The position numbers and the translations under genes were made by a program. A stretch of 64,000 nucleotides of DNA from Brachypodium distachyon (lineage: Eukaryota > Streptophyta > Magnoliopsida > Poales > Poaceae). A model generated the notes under the pieces. It saw only the letters and a list, made by a program, of their open reading frames with translations, searched no databases and was not told the origin of the DNA. Positions 45,884-55,974 of the stretch are shown one piece after another (position 1 is the first letter of the stretch; each line of letters starts with the position of its first letter). The DNA lies in assembly GCF_000005505.3 (NCBI RefSeq), contig NC_016131.3, positions 17,319,501 to 17,383,500 of the forward strand, read 5' to 3'.

Positions 45884-47540
45884 ATGGCGGCATCCTTCTC
45901 CAATGTTAACTCTGAGGCAGGCCTGAAGAAGCTCAATGATTACCTGCTCTCCCGCAGCTACATCAGTGGGTATGTGTTTCATGCCACCCTGTTTACCGAA
46001 TGGCTGTATTTGTTGCAACGTCTTACCCTGTAATAAGTTTATTGTAGATACCAAGCTTCCAAGGATGACATGGGTGTGTATTCTGCATTTTCGGTGGCTC
46101 CTCCCTCGAAGTACACCAATGTTGTAAGATGGTACAATCACATTGATGCACTTCTAAAGCTGAGGTATGCACTCAAGCTAATTTTAATTCAGAACAGCCT
46201 TTTTTTATTCCCACTTGTCACATGAAAGTAATGTGAATTATGCATTATGATCTATTTATGATCAGCGGAGTTACTGCACCTGGTCAAGGTGTCAAGGTCG
46301 AGTCATCAGTTGTGCCTGAAGTCTCAACTCCTGACGTCTCTGAGGTAAAGGTCACAATCATTACTTCCTATTTTGGATACTGTTGTAATTTCTGTATACT
46401 CATAGTTGTGATGTTGGCTGAATTTGTTCTTGTGGCCAGATATTATTTCACTTTTTTGTTGTTTAATGTCTTGAATTATCACAAATATAACAGCGTATCT
46501 CTTGTTATTCCAGGCCCCTGCAGCTGATGATGATGATGATGACGATGTTGACCTTTTTGGTGAGGAGACTGAAGAGGAGAAGAAGGCAGCTGAGGAACGT
46601 GCTGCCAAAGTTAAGGCTTCTGGCAAGAAGAAAGAATGTATGTTATACTGCACTCTTCGCTTTCTCTGATTTGTTGCTCTCCGTTTATAACGCTTAGTCC
46701 TAATACTGTGTTGTTGAAGCTATTGTTTCGTGCTTTCAAATTTCAAAATTCTGTATGATTACTAACTCGTACTTTCTTTTGGGTTTGTCTCATTTTGTTT
46801 GACATAGCATCTACATTTGTTTGTCCTAATGTGCTATTGTTGAAGCTATTGTTTTGTGCTCTCAAACTTGGAACTCAGTATGTGTACTAACTTGGTCCTT
46901 TTTGTTTCTGTCAGCTGGGAAGTCCTCAGTTTTGCTTGATGTCAAACCGTGGGATGATGAGACCGACATGGCCAAGCTCGAGGAAGCTGTGAGGAGCGTC
47001 AAGATGGAGGGCCTACTCTGGGGTGCCTGTATGTCACTACGCTCTTTAGATGTTTTGTACCAGTGAAGTTTTGCTTTACATCTGTTTTCTTCTTGCTTAT
47101 TTACTTGTTTTTGTTCTAACATTTAATATTTTTCATCCTGCGCAGCCAAGCTCATGCCAGTTGGATATGGCATCAAAAAACTGCAAATCATGATGACAAT
47201 TATTGATGACCTTGTCTCTGTTGACACTCTTATTGAGGACCACCTTTGCGTCGAGCCAGCAAATGAGTACATTCAGAGCTGTGATATCGTTGCCTTCAAC
47301 AAAATCTGTAAGTTGCTTTGCCTTGCGTGGCTGCTCCTTTAATTTTTTGCTCTATCTATAGTTTGTTTATATTCGGGTTATGATATGACTAGTAGCTGTC
47401 TTCTGTCCATTTCCTATATACCATCCTGTTTTTTTTTGTTGCAATAAAGAAAACAAGTTCTTGTTCGTTGTTAAATATACATTTGCACATTTATCATGCT
47501 GGCTTCAGACTAACTTTGATGAACCTGTTATATTGCAGAA
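45884..47540 (+). CDS. Elongation factor 1-beta/delta (eEF1B GDP/GTP exchange subunit), 7 coding exons
   Basis: Exons: 45884-45969, 46048-46164, 46266-46344, 46514-46637, 46915-47028, 47146-47307 and 47539-47540 plus the 3'UTR. They total 684 bp, or 227 residues. The N-terminal region ([20 protein letters not shown]) is the eEF1B-gamma-binding domain. An acidic linker [18 protein letters not shown] and a Lys-rich segment follow. The C-terminal EF1-GNE domain at about 141-227 ([33 protein letters not shown]) catalyses nucleotide exchange on eEF1A during translation. The protein ends in the canonical FNKI. The stop codon is split by the last intron: T at 47307 and AA at 47539-47540. Retaining that intron would add 11 residues ([11 protein letters not shown]). 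Confidence 0.96.
46697..46900 (+). repeat. Imperfect tandem duplication in eEF1B intron 4
   Basis: GTCCTAATACTGTGTTGTTG at 46697 recurs as GTCCTAATGTGCTATTGTTG at 46823, followed by the shared GAAGCTATTGTTT and GTGCT. The period is about 126 bp. The duplication lies wholly within the intron. Confidence 0.7.
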
Positions 47541-50500
47541 ATGTTCCGGAAGTAAGCAATGACAGTCGATGGACTATGCAGTGGCATAATATATCAATAG
47601 TTTTTTTCCCGTTGCTATGATCATCCTGGTATTGGCTAAGCAGTTCCATGTCATGTTTTTGGAATTTAGGTCGAGTTGAGATTGTAGTGGTACTGTTACT
47701 ACCATATGTGCACTTTGTACAAGACGATCTCTGTTGCTATTTATTTGTGTCTCCCGTTTTGCTGGTATCCCATGTTGCAACCAATCTGTTTCCGTCGTGT
47801 GGAGCGCCTGGTTTCCCTGGCTCTCCTCACCAACCCTCTCCTCTGCCCCTGAATCTGCATAATCTTTTGTACTCAGATGGCGGTTTTTGCCCGCCGCTCT
47901 ATTTTTGTCTTCTCTCGTTTGCTGCTGATCTGAACATCAGGGAGATTATTGTTGCCTTCTGATTGCTTGGTGCAGGAGGCCATTTTTGTTCACGGACGAC
48001 GGGAAGATAGGCATGTTTGGATGTTTGATTTTATCTCCGGATCACATTTGTTTTGTGTACCGGATAAAGCTTCCCGTTCCTTGAAAAAGAGCTACCCGCC
48101 CAATTTATGTCGGATCTCTCCCCTAGCCCAAATGTCAAACTTCCAGTTCCAGGTTGTTTTTGGCGAGCTTTTGTGGGCCGCTAGCAAGCTGCTTTTCGTC
48201 GAGCTTTGTGGGCTGGACGGAAGATTCAGTTTTCCCTGAAACCTGGAAACCAGCAAAGCTTGCTTGGATTGTTGTATTTTCTATTTCAAACAGGGCCAAA
48301 GTAGGCAATGCTGGGACACGGTGGAGATAATCCAGAAGACGCGACAATCTCACCTTAACTATCTGCTCACGTTCTCTCAAAAAACTAAAAAAAACTATCT
48401 GCTCACGGGCATCAATGATCTACAAGTCTTGTGATCAAGGAATAGGTAAAAAAACCAAGTGCCCAGTGCTGCAAATAAAACCTGACCGTGCCACCGCTGG
48501 ACCTTGTGCTACCGATTCCCAAACAAGAGATCCCGATCTCGATCGTCGGAGAGCATCTGAAACGATCCACCGCAGATACGCCGGATCGCCATCCGTCCGT
48601 CGATCAGACGAGTTGACCAGCCGCACCGCGATAGATAGCACGCACGGACGCTCGGGGGCTGATAGCTAGATACGCGAAAAGCGACACGGGGTTCAGGGGG
48701 ACCACATCGCGGCAGCAGCTTCTCGGTGCTTCCAACCTTCTTCTAGAGCAATCCTATTTTATGCGGGGATCCATGCAGCCACCCCGATCCGCCAATGGCG
48801 AATCATGAGTGCCCCTTTGCCACGCCCTGTCCAGACATTCTCGCCCAGCCAGGCGGAAAAAAATACTCCTGCCTGATAAAAATATCAGATGATAAGCAAA
48901 CTATATACGTATATTGCTCTGTCAGGTCAGGCCAGGCTCCTGGTTTAACTCATCTCGTTCTCTCCTGTGCGTGCGTGGTGGATCCCTAGGACCCTTCCTT
49001 AACTAACTAGCCAAGAGTCAAAGACCACCAGATGTGTCGAGACAGATTGAAAGAGTACTGTATTTTGCGTATTGCTTGTAAGGCTAGCCGTGTGCGTACG
49101 TGAAAGTCACAGCGTGGTTAATGTTGATTCGTCTGATGGAAATGTGGAAATATTTTATTTAGTAATCTTGGTTCAAGTACTACGATAAAAGAAAATGATA
49201 ATTTAGTATTGTGCTTACGCAGATGAAGGGCATCTTAATAAAATCGAAGGAAATATGGAGGATATTTGTACGATTTTAGCCCATAGGAAATTTTCTACAG
49301 AGACTCTTTGTTTCAAGGGAATTGATCTTTCAAAATTCCCATGGATTGCTTTCCTATGCTCCAATTTCATAGGAATTTTAGCAAGAGGTCTAACCTAGGA
49401 CAAACCTAGAAGTCTTAGAAGTACAAACCTAGAAGCACTTATTTGCGAACAAACTTTAATATCTTTGACTTAAGACAAACCTAGGAGTACATTTATTTGC
49501 GGACGAAGGGGATAAACAAAACCTCACAATGACTGTTTTTTGAAGTACAACTGAATTGTCTTCTTTTTTTCATCGATTTAGCTTTTGGGTAAACTATCTC
49601 AGAGCCAAGAGGTCTCGAGTTCGAGACCCGGCTGGCGCAAGGAGCCCACTTTCGATCCACATTTAGACTTGTGAGAGCCACACATAAGTGAATTAATTGC
49701 TCTCCTTTCCTCATTAGGTTGAGCTCTTGAGTTGGGGGGAAACAAAAAGGAATGAGTGAGTATATTGACCTCATGCATGATGCAAAATGCAAATGCAGTG
49801 AACTCATATTCAAGGGCACATCGGCCTTTGCCAAAGGTGCACAGTGTTGCTTGGCACCCACTCATGTGTACCTTTTTTTCCAGACTTGGGCACAAACACA
49901 CACGGATGTGCCGGCCGAGAAGCTGCTGCCTCTGATCCAAATGCCGATGGAGATGATTTGGGATCGATGCACCCCCAGCTCCACGCTGGGACTTTCCATT
50001 CTCGGCTTTTACCTTGTTCCGAGAACCCTAGTTGAAGTACCGTTTCTGCACACTCGATCATGGGGCACTTCATCACACCATGTTCTTGAAATTGACCACC
50101 ACACATTGATTAAACATTAAACAAGAACATGAACTAAGGTTCACTTCACTGATTAATTACTGAATCTTCTTGTATCGATCCCACAGTATGACAAGGAATT
50201 ATATAGGAGGAGTATATGTGGAACATATATGAATATATATCTCGCGTCTGAGAGGAAGGAGTAGGGGAAGCAAGACGAACTAAGCTGGAAATTAATTTCT
50301 CCTATGAACAGCAGCTAGCTCAGATTAATCTTGTTCTTCGCTGATGTTTGAGCTTCATTCAGCGGTACACCCTCCTGGTGCATTCCGGCCATCATCCTCA
50401 TTCGCCATTCAACTCGATCAGCAGTCAACATGTAGGGTTTATTATGCATGGCACCCATGTCCCTATCACATACACGCTTAATTATCTGCAAACAAACCAC

Positions 50501-50631
50501 ACCGTTGAGCTTCTGGGTGAACTGTCGGTGCATGGAGTCCAATGTACTACTAACACGTAGGGTATGCACATGACTTCCGTAGCTTACCTTCTCCAAATCA
50601 TAATGATCTTGACCTTGTACCTGATCTCTCG
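47541..50631. other. Intergenic region between the convergent eEF1B and DRO1-type genes
   Basis: The eEF1B 3'UTR extends over the first few hundred bases. From 48000 to 49600 I see low-similarity unique sequence and possible MITE debris (for example around 48120-48300 and 49270-49440). At 49610-49735 a tRNA-like B-box (GAGTTCGAGACCC) suggests a SINE remnant. The 3'UTR of the DRO1-type gene lies at the right end. No gene was recognised. Confidence 0.45.
49598..49735 (+). mobile_element. Possible tRNA-derived SINE remnant
   Basis: The segment CAGAGCCAAGAGGTCTCGAG followed by TTCGAGACCCGGCTGGCGCA resembles the A/B-box-bearing head of grass tRNA-derived SINEs. No clear target duplication or tail was found, and no tRNA cloverleaf can be formed. 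Confidence 0.4.
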
Positions 50632-52249
50632 CTACACCTCAAGGACAATGACTGCAAGAAAAAGAACAATATCAATTACACGCGTCTCAGCTCATGCCCT
50701 ACTGTCCTACTGCTGAAAGAACTTGTGCAACTTTCCTTGCATGGTACTATGAGTCGTTTGAATGTTAATGCAACTTACAATCTGAATCTGTTTTGTCCCA
50801 CTTGAAGATATCATCCTCTCCGTTGTCATCCTCATCCTCGTCGGGGAAACGATCCATCCGGATCTTCCCCATCGGCTTGTCCTCCAGGTAGTACTTCCTC
50901 GACGATGATGCCGCGTTGCTCGGCCTCGCGCTCATCTTCTTCTGAAGCATCGTCTTGAACAACTACACATACGACAAATAATATGCAGCAAAAAGACAAG
51001 TTAATTTGCATGATATCGACCACAAATATGACACGGTTAAACTGCAATTATATACAGAATGGCGACACTGAGATCCTGATAACTGGACATAAACAGTTCA
51101 TTCGGCATCCATCATTTGGGCCATTTTAAAAATCAACTTGTTTGGATGGCACGGAATTGGATATAGGAATTCAGTTTGGAATGACGCTATAACTAACCAC
51201 GGTTCATCTTTAGTAGCCATCATTGATATATAATTGTCTCTAATTCTACAAATCCATATGGTAGACAAACATGATTTTTGAATTTGGATTTCAAATTCAA
51301 CCAAACGGAATCCTACCAAATGAAATGAAATGAGTGGTACCAAATGAGCTGTAACATCAATTACCTTCTCCAACCTAGTCTCGACCGGATCCTTGAGAGT
51401 CGGGGCCGGCGCAAAGCCTCCGCGGCAGGCGAACATCTTCTTGAGCAGGAACTTGAAGCTCTTCTGCTTGATGGCGCCGGCGCCGGCGTTGGTGCCGACG
51501 AGGAGCTCCCTGGCCTTGGTGAGAATGATCTGCGTGTCGGGCGAGAACTCGCCGTTCTGGCCGCCGCCGCCCTGCAGCCTGAGCGAGAGGCTGCGGTCCA
51601 CCTCGAGGCTGGAGGGGCAGTTGAGGAACCTGTCGAGCGGCAGCTGGTTAGGGTCTTCGTCTCCGGCGCCGGCGGTGGAGCCTGCGGTGGAGCCGCGGGC
51701 GCTGGACTTGGACTTGGCGCGCCGGAGCAGCTTGTTCAGCGCCTCCTGCAGCTTCTTCACCTCATCGATCGTGAAGTCTGGAACCTGATCCGGCATCGCC
51801 GGTGGCGGTTCCGGCTCGTTGCCGAGCGTGCCGATGGAGAGCAGGCTCCAGTCATTTCCGGCGCCGGCGCCATTGATCTCCTCGCGGCAGCTCTCTGGCC
51901 GGACCGGAGCATCTATATACGTCAAATGATCAAGACCATGCATGCATTGCACGCGTACACGTAAGTCAGCTGATTAGAGCTGAAACTGTATATACACGGG
52001 AATGAACGAAAAGGGGATCACTCACCGCGACTCGAGCCCACGGCGGCGGCGGCGGGCGGCCGCTTCTTCTCTTGCTTGGCGTTGAGGCGATTTTGCACCC
52101 AGTTAATGATCTACAAAACGAGACAGGCAGCGTCAGCTATACATTACTCCGGAAACTACTGAAGAACACACACGAAACACGATCGTGGAAGATGGCGAAG
52201 AATTAACAAAATATGCAGAGACGAAGATCGAGCTTATACGTACCCCCAT
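50632..52249 (-). CDS. DRO1-like: DRO1/qSOR1-type IGT (LAZY) family protein, 5 exons
   Basis: Exons, in transcript order: 52244-52249, 52026-52110, 51365-51912, 50779-50962, 50632-50651. They total 843 bp, or 280 residues. The start MGIINWVQNRLNAKQEKKRP is conserved domain I. The IGT motif is WSLLSIGTLGNE (about residues 51-62). A helical segment DFTIDEVKKLQEALNKLL and a basic block SFKFLLKKMF follow. The extreme C-terminus DSDFIVLEV is the conserved CCL/EAR-like tail needed for activity in the family. IGT proteins redistribute auxin transport in gravity-sensing cells and set root or shoot angle; DRO1 and qSOR1 set rice root depth. The first coding exon is only 6 bp (ATGGGG), with donor GTACGT. 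Intron 3 carries a MITE-like insert. The position next to eEF1B fits rice qSOR1 (remembered synteny). Confidence 0.93.
51108..51350. mobile_element. MITE-like element in intron 3 of the DRO1-type gene
   Basis: One end is GGTACCAAATGAGCTG and the other carries CATCATTTGGGCC, roughly inverse. Its body, on the minus strand (TTTGGTTGAATTTGAA, CAAAAATCATGTTTGTCTAC), matches 63823-64000, so the two belong to one dispersed family. Confidence 0.7.
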
Positions 52250-52929
52250 CAACCCTTTCTCCAAGCACTGACCGCTGGCTTCTCTTTAGAACACGGCTTA
52301 ATCAGACCCCGCAAAACTTGCGCAATGCCACGAGCTAGAAAAGGCGAAGAAGAAGCTGTTGTCAGTTTCAGGTTTTTGCAGGTGCCCTGATCTGCAGGCT
52401 GGGCATCAGCGAGGACACCGGTAACGCTGCCACTGCTGCAAGCATCGGGAGGAAACTAAGCTTGAGAGCTAGCGCGTCTAGCTAATCTCTAGTAAAAAGG
52501 GGGCAGGGGGAGTGATCGATCTTAGATGCAGCAAGGGTCCCCTACCCCTGGGGAATTAAATAGGGCCGGGTCAGTGAGAATGTGGGAAGAATGTGGGGGT
52601 ACACAGTGTACACAGTGGCCAAATTGCACCCAGTGATAGGCTTACATGTATGCCTGTTTAATGGGAAAAGGACAAAGGGCCACTATCTAAGTTGAAACGG
52701 TTGATTAGGACCGTATGTGAGTATACTTGAAAGGAAAATGCAGCGCGGTAAATTTTGATCGAGATGAAAGACGAAATGCCCGAGCAAATACTGTGCTGTT
52801 GCCGAGGAGTCACCGCCACGAGGTGGGAGTTTATGAGGATGTGTAATGGCGGATTAGGATAATCCAGTTTGTACGGTAGTTTTTCACTATTTTACCATTT
52901 GTAGCCAACTAAGGTTGTCATACTAAAAA

Positions 52930-53290
52930 AAAAAGTTCTGCGCTTTTTTACTTGAAGGACATGAGCTCTGTCATTGCATTGTAAAGAGGGAAAAACAGTC
53001 AAAATGCATATTTACAGGAAAGACGAAAAAACTCTGGAAAAAAAGCCGACGCTACAAACAGTGGCTCGGCTGTACATTCTCTCCGTCTAACAAATGCCCT
53101 ATTGAACTTGTCATTCTCATCTCTGATCAGATTCCACAGATTATGCAGTTACAATTTTCCCCCTTCAAATGTTCTTCGGTTCCGCTCTTTCCAGATGTTC
53201 CACATCACATAAGAAGCCAATGTGATGTCCTTCTGAGCCACCAAATCCTTTTTGTACATCCAATTAACTTATCCCATTATTCTCTGATCA
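52930..53290 (-). pseudogene. LINE ORF2 3' remnant
   Basis: On the minus strand a frame reads LASYVMWNIWKERNRRTFEG, the signature end of plant L1-type zf-RVT/RNase H regions, and is followed by a stop. Only this fragment is left. Confidence 0.6.
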
Positions 53291-53464
53291 ATACTTCCCG
53301 TGCCGCCAACCGAGCAGCGCGAGTGCCAAAATTTCCCTTTGGTTATGTACACTGTTTTGTTTAAAATTTCCGTAGCAGTTAGGTGAATTTACACAACTCG
53401 TGCCGCCAACCGAGCAGCGCGAGTTCAGGAAAAAGTCCGCAACTTTCTGACTTGTTATTTGTTA

Positions 53465-53798
53465 GGGCGTGTGCAATGGAGTGACGTCAACTTTTTCTTA
53501 ACGATGCCACGTAGGATAATTGCTGGCTTGAAAGAGAGAGGAACGAAGAAAGGCATGAGGCTTCTCTTAGCTAAGAGATGATCCCTTCGTAAGAATGATA
53601 AGGCAAAAAAAAAGGAAAAATTTACGTTGTGTTAGATTTCACCTTTTCTTAACATTTAGTTAATTAATTTTATTCATCTAAACATTAGTTGTAAGATATG
53701 ACACTAAGAGATTATTTATTGTACAATTTGATTTGTTGTCTTTTCAATATGACGTGTAACACATAAAAAGTCTGTCTTATCAACCATTGTACATGCCC
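53465..53798. mobile_element. Tourist-type (PIF/Harbinger) MITE with TTA TSD
   Basis: The ends GGGCGTGTGCAATGG and CCATTGTACATGCCC are inverted with two mismatches. TTA flanks at 53462-53464 and 53799-53801. It is 334 bp long, AT-rich and non-coding. Confidence 0.88.
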
Positions 53799-53881
53799 TT
53801 ACTTGCACAGTTTTGTTTTAGGGGAATTGTTACCTTTTCAGTGTCGGTGGAGGAGGTTGCATGAACTGCAAGGCTATCAAT

Positions 53882-54001
53882 CTTCGAGCTTCACTAATGT
53901 TGGCGTGTATATGTATTGCAGCACCCTGAATATATACCACCTGCAGGTTTCGAGCTCCAGTTTGTGTGCGTGTATATGTATTGCAGCACCCTGAATATAT
54001 A
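53882..54001 (+). repeat. 65-bp tandem repeat interrupted by a CACTA element
   Basis: GCGTGTATATGTATTGCAGC at 53903 recurs at 53968 and both continue to GAATATATA. Unit 1 goes on with CCACCTGCAGGT. In unit 2 the same continuation appears only after the CACTA element, at 54772. Confidence 0.9.
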
Positions 54002-54768
54002 CACTACCAGAAAACATGGCGATGCCGGCGGCAACGGCCTTTGCTGGCGGCTTTCTATCGCGCCGTCGGCAAAACTACCGATATATCGTGGGCCGAGAAA
54101 AAGATGGCCGGCAAAGGACAACACAGGCCGTCGGCAAATAGCGCCCCACCGCAAAGAGCGTGGGAAGCCCCCGGCAAAGGGAACCCCATGGCAAAGAATG
54201 CATGCACGTGGGCCCCCGCGCACACTTAACAGCGGGCGAGACGGCGAGGGCGGGGAAAAAATATGGACCCACTTTGCCGGCGGTCAGCCATCGGCAAAGG
54301 GATACCAAAAAAATCCCGCCCTCAAATTCAAACGACCCTACCGCGCGCGGAGGAAAAAGAAAAGAAAACGGTTTGCCGGCGGCCCGCCTCCGACAAAGAG
54401 AGCAAAATGGGCCTAGCCCGCTCGGCCGGAACCTTAACGGGCGTGCTGCCTTCGCACTGTCCCACCTCGCCAATTTACGACCGTGTTGTGCTAACTTCCG
54501 ATTGACTTGTGCTGCCAATGCTCCTCTCTCTCGCCCGCCTAGTGGGCCCTTCGCTTCCCCTCGCTTGTCTTGTGGGTCCGGTTTGTGGGCTTGGTAAAGA
54601 ATAAATGTGGCCCGACCTGGTCGTTGTGTTTCCGGGTGCGCCTGGTTGACCCTCGATCAGGCTGGGCGGACAACTTTTTTGTGCATATATTCTTTGCCGG
54701 CAAATAAGCTGTTCTGTCTTTTTTTCGGGGGGCTTTTGCCTTTGTCGGAGCAGGTTTCTACCGTAGTG
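54002..54768 (+). mobile_element. Non-autonomous CACTA (En/Spm) element, 767 bp
   Basis: The left end is CACTACCAGAAAAC and the right end is GTTTCTACCGTAGTG, an imperfect inverse beginning and ending with the diagnostic CACTA/TAGTG. Subterminal motifs of the GCCGGCGGC and CCGTCGGCAAA type repeat inside. The 3-bp flanks are ATA and GTA, one mismatch. The right flank continues the interrupted 65-bp repeat. No transposase is encoded. Confidence 0.9.
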
Positions 54769-55974
54769 GTACCACCTGCAGGTCCACCGGCATCAGGTGC
54801 CCGGCCGAGAGCAGCAAGAGCTAGCCCTCGAACCGAAGCTGCCCACGTGGCACCAGTAGATATACCGAGCCAGATCGGGGCGGCGGCTACGTGGGCTCGC
54901 ACGGACCCAGCCATCCGGCCCCTAGTTTAACCCTCGCGCGTTCGTGGGAGATCGGGCTCGTCCCTCCTCTCACTTAATTAGGCCCACTATATACCCTCCG
55001 GTATTTAGGCCGCCTCGTGGCGACCAAACTAATCGCGCTCGCTAATTATTAATCAGATGGCTAATGGTGGTCCTTAATTTAGGAGGAGACGGCGAGGAAC
55101 CTGTCATTAAACAAACAGGTGTCAGCCCGACATGAGGTGGTCTGGTCCGGTCGTGACACTTGGCGCCTTGGATCGCGTCGGTGCCATGTGAATGGATGGC
55201 CTCTGATTGGCTGCACCGCTGAGCTAGCTCATTTAGTACCTCCTTGGAGTATCTTATGTAGTAGTACTCCGTACTCTAATCTTGCTAACTGCTAAGCTTA
55301 ATGTCTCTACCTGAATGCTTCCATTCAACAAGAGCTTTAGCTCATTCAGCACCTACATGTGCCTAGTTACTTTGCAGCGACTTCCTAAGCTCATCGTGGT
55401 ATCACCGGCGAATGACTGCTCCACTGGAGCACACCGCAAACAAAACACTATCTCGACCACCCTTCTCTGCCACCGTGCCTTGCCGGCTCCCACCGCCCCC
55501 TCTCCAGCTGCCAACGAATTCAAGAGAAATTTGGCAGCATGTGTATTAGTCTCATACTCACTTAGTTCTCGTGCACTTACTATCGCCAAGAAAAACAGGA
55601 AACAGGATTGAAATATCCTACGGTTCGGTGCACTGAGAGTAATTAACCACTTCAGAGCACAAGCGAAATCAAATGTACTATCCGAAAGGTTGGCCAGACT
55701 GAAACATCTCAGTACACAGCATTTCGCGATCATATACTCCTGCAAATAATTTCTACCCTCTTCTCTGGGAATCTAGTTTACTAATTCTCCTTCGCCCGGT
55801 AACTGCACATAGGCCAGCCAGCTTACACGAACTATCCAAAGTTGATATTTTCACGAACATGTTGTACAACGAAGACTCACCTGATCATTCATTCCTGATC
55901 AGGCATTTAAGCTACACAGCTATGCCACGCAAGATGCTCTGTTTACTCTATTATGTACAAGCCTGGGACCGGCA

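Larger units (their letters stand above)
52250..55974. other. Intergenic region between the DRO1-type and vWA genes
   Basis: The DRO1-type promoter and presumed 5'UTR come first. Then follow a LINE 3' remnant at 52930-53290, a 26-bp repeat spaced 100 bp at 53299/53399, a Tourist MITE at 53465-53798, a short tandem repeat at 53882-54001 and a CACTA element at 54002-54768. From 54770 to 55900 I see no gene; the end nearest 55974 is the vWA 3'UTR. Confidence 0.5.

Noticed and set aside
49610..49650. Candidate tRNA gene
   Set aside because: Only a B-box-like segment is present; no acceptor or anticodon stems can be paired.
51344..51964. 206-residue plus-strand frame opposite the DRO1-type gene
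   Set aside because: Antisense shadow of exon 3, with Leu/Glu/Ala-rich composition only.
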